From: JBDZUZ01 sp040255445 | GTDB taxonomy: Bacteria; Planctomycetota; Phycisphaerae; Phycisphaerales; UBA1924 | Assembly: GCA_040255445.1 (NCBI GenBank) | Contig: JBDZUZ010000009.1 | Coordinates: 1-55,324, forward strand | Reading direction: 5' to 3' | DNA: 55,324 nucleotides | Shown: piece after piece, positions 51,506-55,324 of the stretch | Layout: each line of letters begins with the position of its first letter | Numbering within the stretch: the first letter of the stretch is position 1 | The notes under the pieces: model-generated | The model's database searches: none | Told to the model about the DNA's origin: nothing | Seen by the model: the letters and a program-made list of their open reading frames with translations, nothing else | Made by a program: the position numbers and the translations under genes

Positions 51506-52636
51506 ATGCCTAACCACCTCAAGCCCATTGCGGTTGACCTCTTCTGCGGAGCTGGCGGCATGTCTTGGGGCTTTGAGCAAGCAGGGTTCGATGTCGCGGC
51601 GGCCTTCGACTATAACGCTCGCTGTGTGAAGGCTCACGCAACAAACTTCCCTAGCTGTCAAGCCGCCGAGACCGACCTGGCCACCGCGAACGCGCGGAGC
51701 CTTCGGACGCTAGGAGGGCTTGGTCGCAAACACATTGACGTGCTTTTCGGAGGGCCCCCCTGTGGCGGCTTTTCGGTAGCGGGGCGCCGCAACCCGGCAG
51801 ACCCGCGAAATCAACTCCTGCTGAAGTTCGCTGCGCTAGTCGAAGAGTTGCGGCCATCATACTTCGTCGTCGAGAATGTACGGGGATTGCTCATCGGGGA
51901 GGCGGTGAAGAATCTTGCCGCGTTTCGGCGCAATGTTGAGAACGCCGGGTACGACGTGGTCTGGCCCGTGCAGCTGCTAAATGCCGCAGATTTTGGTGTA
52001 CCCCAGGATCGCAAACGCCTTTTTATCCTCGGCTACCGCTCGAAGCTTGCGGCACCCAGTTACCCGACGCCGAGCACACCCAAAGGCCACGCCGAGAGAG
52101 TGACGGTCAGGGACGCAATCGGTGATCTCGTCGCGATGGACTCTTTCTTGCACCATCTTGACGGGGATGTCTACGCTGGGCCGCTCGGCCCCCCGAGCGA
52201 GTACGCCAAGAGGCTAGTCGCGGATTTTGAAGGAACGCGACCACGACCCCAAAGCTGTCGCCGCCGAAATCGAACTCTTACCGGATGTATGCGCGTTAAG
52301 CACACAGCCGAAGCGATTCGCCGCTTCGAAAGTACGCAGCCCGGTACACGCGAACAGGTGAGCCGCTTCTTTCGGTTAGACGCCGATGGTCACTCTCCGA
52401 CCCTACGGGCGGGGACAGATCTCGCACACGGTAAGTTCACCGCCGTAAGGCCGATTCACTATAAACACCCGCGGTGCATCACCGTTCGCGAGGCAGCTCG
52501 GCTTCACTCTTTTCCAGACTGGTTCCAGTTCCACCCGACCAAGTGGCACGGTTTCATGCAGATTGGCAACGCAGTTCCGCCGCTGCTGGCCGCCGCAGTG
52601 GCTCGCTCCATCATCATCGCACTGGCGAATCGCTAG
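51506..52636 (+). CDS. DNA (cytosine-5-)-methyltransferase
   Basis: The 376-residue enzyme has all key motifs: AVDLFCGAGGMSWGF (I, SAM binding), GGPPCGGFS with catalytic Cys86 (IV), VVENVRG (VI, Glu123), GVPQDRKRLFILGYR (VIII) and FMQIGNAVPPLLAAAVA (X). The variable region between VIII and IX is about 100 residues and would set target recognition, which cannot be read from sequence. It starts at ATG 51506 (a TTG lies 6 bases upstream). Codon use is less GC-biased than in the surroundings. The ATPase gene follows after 23 bases, and both belong to one module. Confidence 0.95.
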   Translation: MPNHLKPIAVDLFCGAGGMSWGFEQAGFDVAAAFDYNARCVKAHATNFPSCQAAETDLATANARSLRTLGGLGRKHIDVLFGGPPCGGFSVAGRRNPADPRNQLLLKFAALVEELRPSYFVVENVRGLLIGEAVKNLAAFRRNVENAGYDVVWPVQLLNAADFGVPQDRKRLFILGYRSKLAAPSYPTPSTPKGHAERVTVRDAIGDLVAMDSFLHHLDGDVYAGPLGPPSEYAKRLVADFEGTRPRPQSCRRRNRTLTGCMRVKHTAEAIRRFESTQPGTREQVSRFFRLDADGHSPTLRAGTDLAHGKFTAVRPIHYKHPRCITVREAARLHSFPDWFQFHPTKWHGFMQIGNAVPPLLAAAVARSIIIALANR

Positions 52637-52659
52637 CTTGAATGTATCCGGAGATCCGC

Positions 52660-54030
52660 ATGGCCAAACATATGCCACACGATCGAACCATTGACGCGAT
52701 GCCGACTAAGGATTTGTTCATCGCCATGCTCACGCGGGATGTGGCGCTAATTCCCGCCATTATAGACCTGGCCGATAATTGTACTGACGGCGCACGTCGG
52801 GTCAGAGGCGACAAGTCGTGGTCGGGAATGGATGTCGCCATCGACGCAAGTCCTCAGAAATTTGTCATTTCTGACAATTGCGGAGGCATGGACGTTGAGA
52901 CTGCACGGCGATACGCGTTTCGATTCGGTCGCGAGGCAGGGCGCGTTTCCGAGAAGGGCGAAGTCGGACGATTTGGCGTTGGAATGAAGCGCGGCTTGTT
53001 TAAAATCGGAAGGCACTTCCACATCCATTCTACAACGGTAACGACACGCTTTAATGTAACGATAGACGTCGAGAAATGGGCACGAAGCACAGAATGGCAG
53101 TTTGAGTTCGATGAAGCTCCGATAGAGGGCGGCAATTTCTCGGCGAACGAGCTTGGAACAAAGATAATTATTACAAAGGTCCACCCGCAGGTAGCCGTAC
53201 AGTTCGGATCCGACCAGTTCATTCAGGAATTGCGTCAGCAACTTACAAGTAAACTGGAAACATCTCTCAACAAGGGCTTGGCTGTGCGGGTTAACGGCGA
53301 GTCCCTGAAGCCGCATGTTCGGAAGCTAGTGGCAGACAAGGCGCTTGCACCGGCCAGGAAGCGACTGAAGCTACAAGGCGGAGGAGGGCGCAAGGTTTCA
53401 GTCGACTTGTGGTGTGGGTTGGGCAAGCCGGAGTCACAGAGCACAGCGCGGGCTGAATCAGGCTGGTATGTCTTTTGTAATGGGCGCATGCTGCTGGAAG
53501 CAGACAAGACTACGGCAACGGGCTGGGGCATTGAAGACGACGAGAAGATGCCAGCTTATCACCCGCAGTTCAACGGCTTCCGGGGTTACGCTTATCTCGA
53601 CGCCGAGGACGCGGCAGACCTGCCGTGGAACACGACCAAGACAATGCTGGATATAGATCACCCCGTGTACCGCACTGTGCAGAGGGAGATGGTCGCTCTG
53701 GCACGCCCGGTGATCACCTACTTCAATAGGCGCAAGGAGGAGAACGATGCGCTCAAGGCTGCGGGCGAGGACGGACTCGGTCGGCTCCAACTACTGTTCG
53801 AAGAGGCCAAGACCAAGCCACTCCAGAACATTGTATCTAGGGCTGCATTCTCATCGCCTCCAGCACAAAGCATAAAATCACGGCGCGACTCTTTACTTCA
53901 GCGCATTCAGTTTGACGCAGACGCCATAAAGGCGGATGAGGTCAAAAGGAACCTCGGCGTCTCATCGTGGATGGCGGTTGGACGGGAGGTCTTCGAATAT
54001 TACTACAATGCGGAGTGTGGCGATGAGTAA
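52660..54030 (+). CDS. MORC/MutL-like GHKL ATPase
   Basis: The 456-residue protein has the GHKL (Bergerat) ATPase fold: the N-box IIDLADNCTDGARR, with Asp36, Asp39 and Asn40 where Asp replaces the usual catalytic Glu; ISDNCGGMD as the G1 box (Asp72); and GRFGVGMKRGLFKIG as the G2 lid (about 103-117). A transducer-like middle domain follows (VAVQFGSDQFIQELRQQL on) and an S5-like region with WNTTKTMLDIDHPVY. The closest known relatives are MORC-type ATPases of prokaryotic restriction/defence systems. GGAG before ATG 52660 fits better than the ATG at 52642. It overlaps the next gene by 8 bases. Confidence 0.85.
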   Translation: MAKHMPHDRTIDAMPTKDLFIAMLTRDVALIPAIIDLADNCTDGARRVRGDKSWSGMDVAIDASPQKFVISDNCGGMDVETARRYAFRFGREAGRVSEKGEVGRFGVGMKRGLFKIGRHFHIHSTTVTTRFNVTIDVEKWARSTEWQFEFDEAPIEGGNFSANELGTKIIITKVHPQVAVQFGSDQFIQELRQQLTSKLETSLNKGLAVRVNGESLKPHVRKLVADKALAPARKRLKLQGGGGRKVSVDLWCGLGKPESQSTARAESGWYVFCNGRMLLEADKTTATGWGIEDDEKMPAYHPQFNGFRGYAYLDAEDAADLPWNTTKTMLDIDHPVYRTVQREMVALARPVITYFNRRKEENDALKAAGEDGLGRLQLLFEEAKTKPLQNIVSRAAFSSPPAQSIKSRRDSLLQRIQFDADAIKADEVKRNLGVSSWMAVGREVFEYYYNAECGDE

Positions 54031-55057
54031 GCGATCTAAGCCATCGGCAAAGCAACCGAGTGCAGCAACCGCACGCCGCTCTCCGGTACTAAATTATAGT
54101 CTACGTCCCGCAAAAAACATTGAACGCAAGATGATGGGAGAGGCTTTCGCCAGACTCGCTCCTCTGTGCCCACTAGCTAGCTACCGCTATATCGGATTCG
54201 GCTCAGAGTTTTTTAACGATTTTGCTCTATATCACGAGACTTTGGGTATTCGTGACATGGTCAGTATTGAGCACCATCTAGACCGAGTGCCAAGGTGTGA
54301 GTTCAATCGGCCCTATAAGTGCATTAAAGTTGTGCCGGGAACCGCGTCAGAGTATTTCCAGAGCCGAATGAAGTGGGAACCAAGGTCGATTATTTGGCTA
54401 GATTACTTGGACAAGCTGGAGCGGTCAGTGTTGGAGGATCTTCGCCTCGTTGTCTCGCGTGCATCCTCTGGATCACTCGTTGTCTGGACTGTGAACGCGC
54501 ATCCTTGGGGTGATACTGCTACCGGCGAGGACCCGAAGAAGATCGCTGCGTCAGATTTGCCCCGTTTTCGAGAGCAGAAGCTGCGAGATTCGTTACGGCC
54601 GACAGTTGTTCCGGACGAGTGGCTGAAGTCATCGCTTGCGAAGTGGGGGCTCGCAACGTTGTACTATCAATTGATTCGTGAGGAGATCGATAGGGTACTG
54701 GCTGACAGGAACGCGTCAGCCATGCCGACGGACCAGGTTAAATTTTATCAGTGCTTCCATTTTCGATACAAAGATGGTCAGCGGATGTTGACAGTTGGCG
54801 GGGTCATCTTGAACGACGCCGATGCGGGCGTGCTCGGTCCAGACCCATTTGCTGGGCTTTTCTTCATCAGGAAATCGGGCGATCCAATTGAAATTAGACC
54901 GCCGGTGCTCACTGGACGCGAGGCGAGGCATTTGAGCCGTCTCTTCCCGCATGATCGAAGGAGAACGAGAACCTTGAAATGGCTCTCTTCCGAGGAGATC
55001 GAGAATTTTCGGGAGGTCTATCGGTACTACCCCGTATTTGCCGAATCTGAGCTCTGA
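54023..55057 (+). CDS. Rossmann-like protein of unknown function in the methyltransferase-ATPase module
   Basis: The 344-residue protein has a basic disordered start (about 1-30). The body is YRYIGFGSEFFNDFALYHET, LGIRDMVSIEHHLDRVPRCE, SIIWLDYLDKLERSVLEDLR and SGSLVVWTVNAHPWGD. The alternation of strands ending in small residues and SIE after strand 2 resembles class I SAM-dependent methyltransferases: glycine-rich GFGS, an acidic residue at the end of strand 2, WLDYLD at strand 4. No substrate motif is recognised. GGAG at 54012-54015 supports ATG 54023. It overlaps the ATPase gene (ATGAGTAA), so it is a functional partner. Confidence 0.7.
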   Translation: MSKRSKPSAKQPSAATARRSPVLNYSLRPAKNIERKMMGEAFARLAPLCPLASYRYIGFGSEFFNDFALYHETLGIRDMVSIEHHLDRVPRCEFNRPYKCIKVVPGTASEYFQSRMKWEPRSIIWLDYLDKLERSVLEDLRLVVSRASSGSLVVWTVNAHPWGDTATGEDPKKIAASDLPRFREQKLRDSLRPTVVPDEWLKSSLAKWGLATLYYQLIREEIDRVLADRNASAMPTDQVKFYQCFHFRYKDGQRMLTVGGVILNDADAGVLGPDPFAGLFFIRKSGDPIEIRPPVLTGREARHLSRLFPHDRRRTRTLKWLSSEEIENFREVYRYYPVFAESEL

Positions 55058-55084
55058 TCGCTTTCGCTATATGGCTGCTGCTCT

Positions 55085-55231
55085 ATGCCCGATTCCCGCG
55101 AGAACGGTAAGGCTCCGGCACGCAGAGTCATCACACCCCCTCGGATTCACGTGGCACCGGTTCGTTTGACCTACGACTACTGTACTGAAGCTCGGTATGC
55201 CAAGCCCGTGTTTCCGCTGGGCAGCATCTAG
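55085..55231 (+). CDS. Possible 48-residue protein
   Basis: A short frame, MPDSRENGKAPARR then VITPPRIHVAPVRLTYDYCT and more, ends at TAG 55229-55231. It starts 28 bases after the third module gene, on the same strand. It has no strong ribosome site and no recognised family. The balanced residue content makes it somewhat more likely than chance, but it may be a remnant. The remaining bases to 55324 show nothing else. Confidence 0.3.
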   Translation: MPDSRENGKAPARRVITPPRIHVAPVRLTYDYCTEARYAKPVFPLGSI

Positions 55232-55324
55232 CCCAGTTGGTTCCGGTCATTAGCGGAGCCCCGCGACACTCCCCCCACTGACAACACCCTGTCAGTCCCC
55301 TGACTCAAAATCCAATCACCCCCC

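Overview
The window is GC-rich chromosomal DNA that looks like a planctomycete of the Phycisphaerae type. I base this on the secreted proteins. Six end in a two-EF-hand, dockerin-like module closing with the dipeptide Gly-Cys. Four others, one of them only partial, end in a PEP-CTERM-like tail of the form VPAPG, hydrophobic stretch, RRRR. A histone H1-like protein, a class II DAHP synthase and many GTG starts are compatible with this. No rRNA or other marker fixes the genus.

Layout. Positions 1-7702 hold a tandem array of related secreted proteins built from S-x-DG-x-x-V-x-G repeats (HAF-like), all on the plus strand: one partial and five complete copies. They alternate between two C-terminal fates, PEP-CTERM-like anchor or GC-type dockerin. 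Next come sucD (7933-8913) and a secreted three-repeat dockerin protein (9159-10847). Positions 11104-20115 form a run of a sensor histidine kinase, a STAS protein and a pseudopilus/type IV pilus operon (GspE/PilB, GspF/PilC, PilM, PilN, PilO, a PilP/GspB-like protein, major pilin), mostly joined by ATGA or GTGA overlaps and closed by a strong terminator. Then follow class II DAHP synthase (minus), the H1-like protein, and 22.4-24.9 kb, which contains palindromic repeat elements around three small orphan genes. A PHP-plus-glycosyltransferase fusion (minus) has its 3' end running through one of these elements.

28-30 kb carries an AhpD-like protein, a HIT protein and an HDOD protein. 30.3-37.1 kb, on the minus strand, is a nonulosonic acid operon: a large Maf-type motility accessory/glycosyltransferase fusion, then NeuA-, NeuB- and NeuC-like enzymes. 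Together these could make a CMP-sialic-acid-like sugar from UDP-GlcNAc and place it on flagellin. 38.2-44.4 kb encodes three exported proteins. 44.6-46.5 kb is a small envelope-sugar cluster (GmhB-like phosphatase, 90-aa protein, GT9 heptosyltransferase). A tRNA-Ala(GGC) lies at 46.7 kb, followed by a frameshifted AbiEi-like winged-helix gene with a well-formed operator region, a DUF1579 protein, a GT2 glycosyltransferase and an unusual P-loop/deoxyribosyltransferase-like protein.

The last 4 kb (51.5-55.1) differ in composition, with more A/T-ending codons. They hold a C5 cytosine methyltransferase, a MORC/MutL-like GHKL ATPase and a third Rossmann-like protein of unknown function, arranged as a tight operon. 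This looks like a horizontally acquired modification/defence module related to the MORC-type restriction systems described by Iyer, Abhiman and Aravind. No helicase or nuclease gene is visible before the window ends. Apart from this module, the most unusual features are the array with two interchangeable anchors, the heptamer (GGGACAR) tracts shared by several 3' ends, the 203-bp nested palindromic element in two direct copies, and the Maf fusion.
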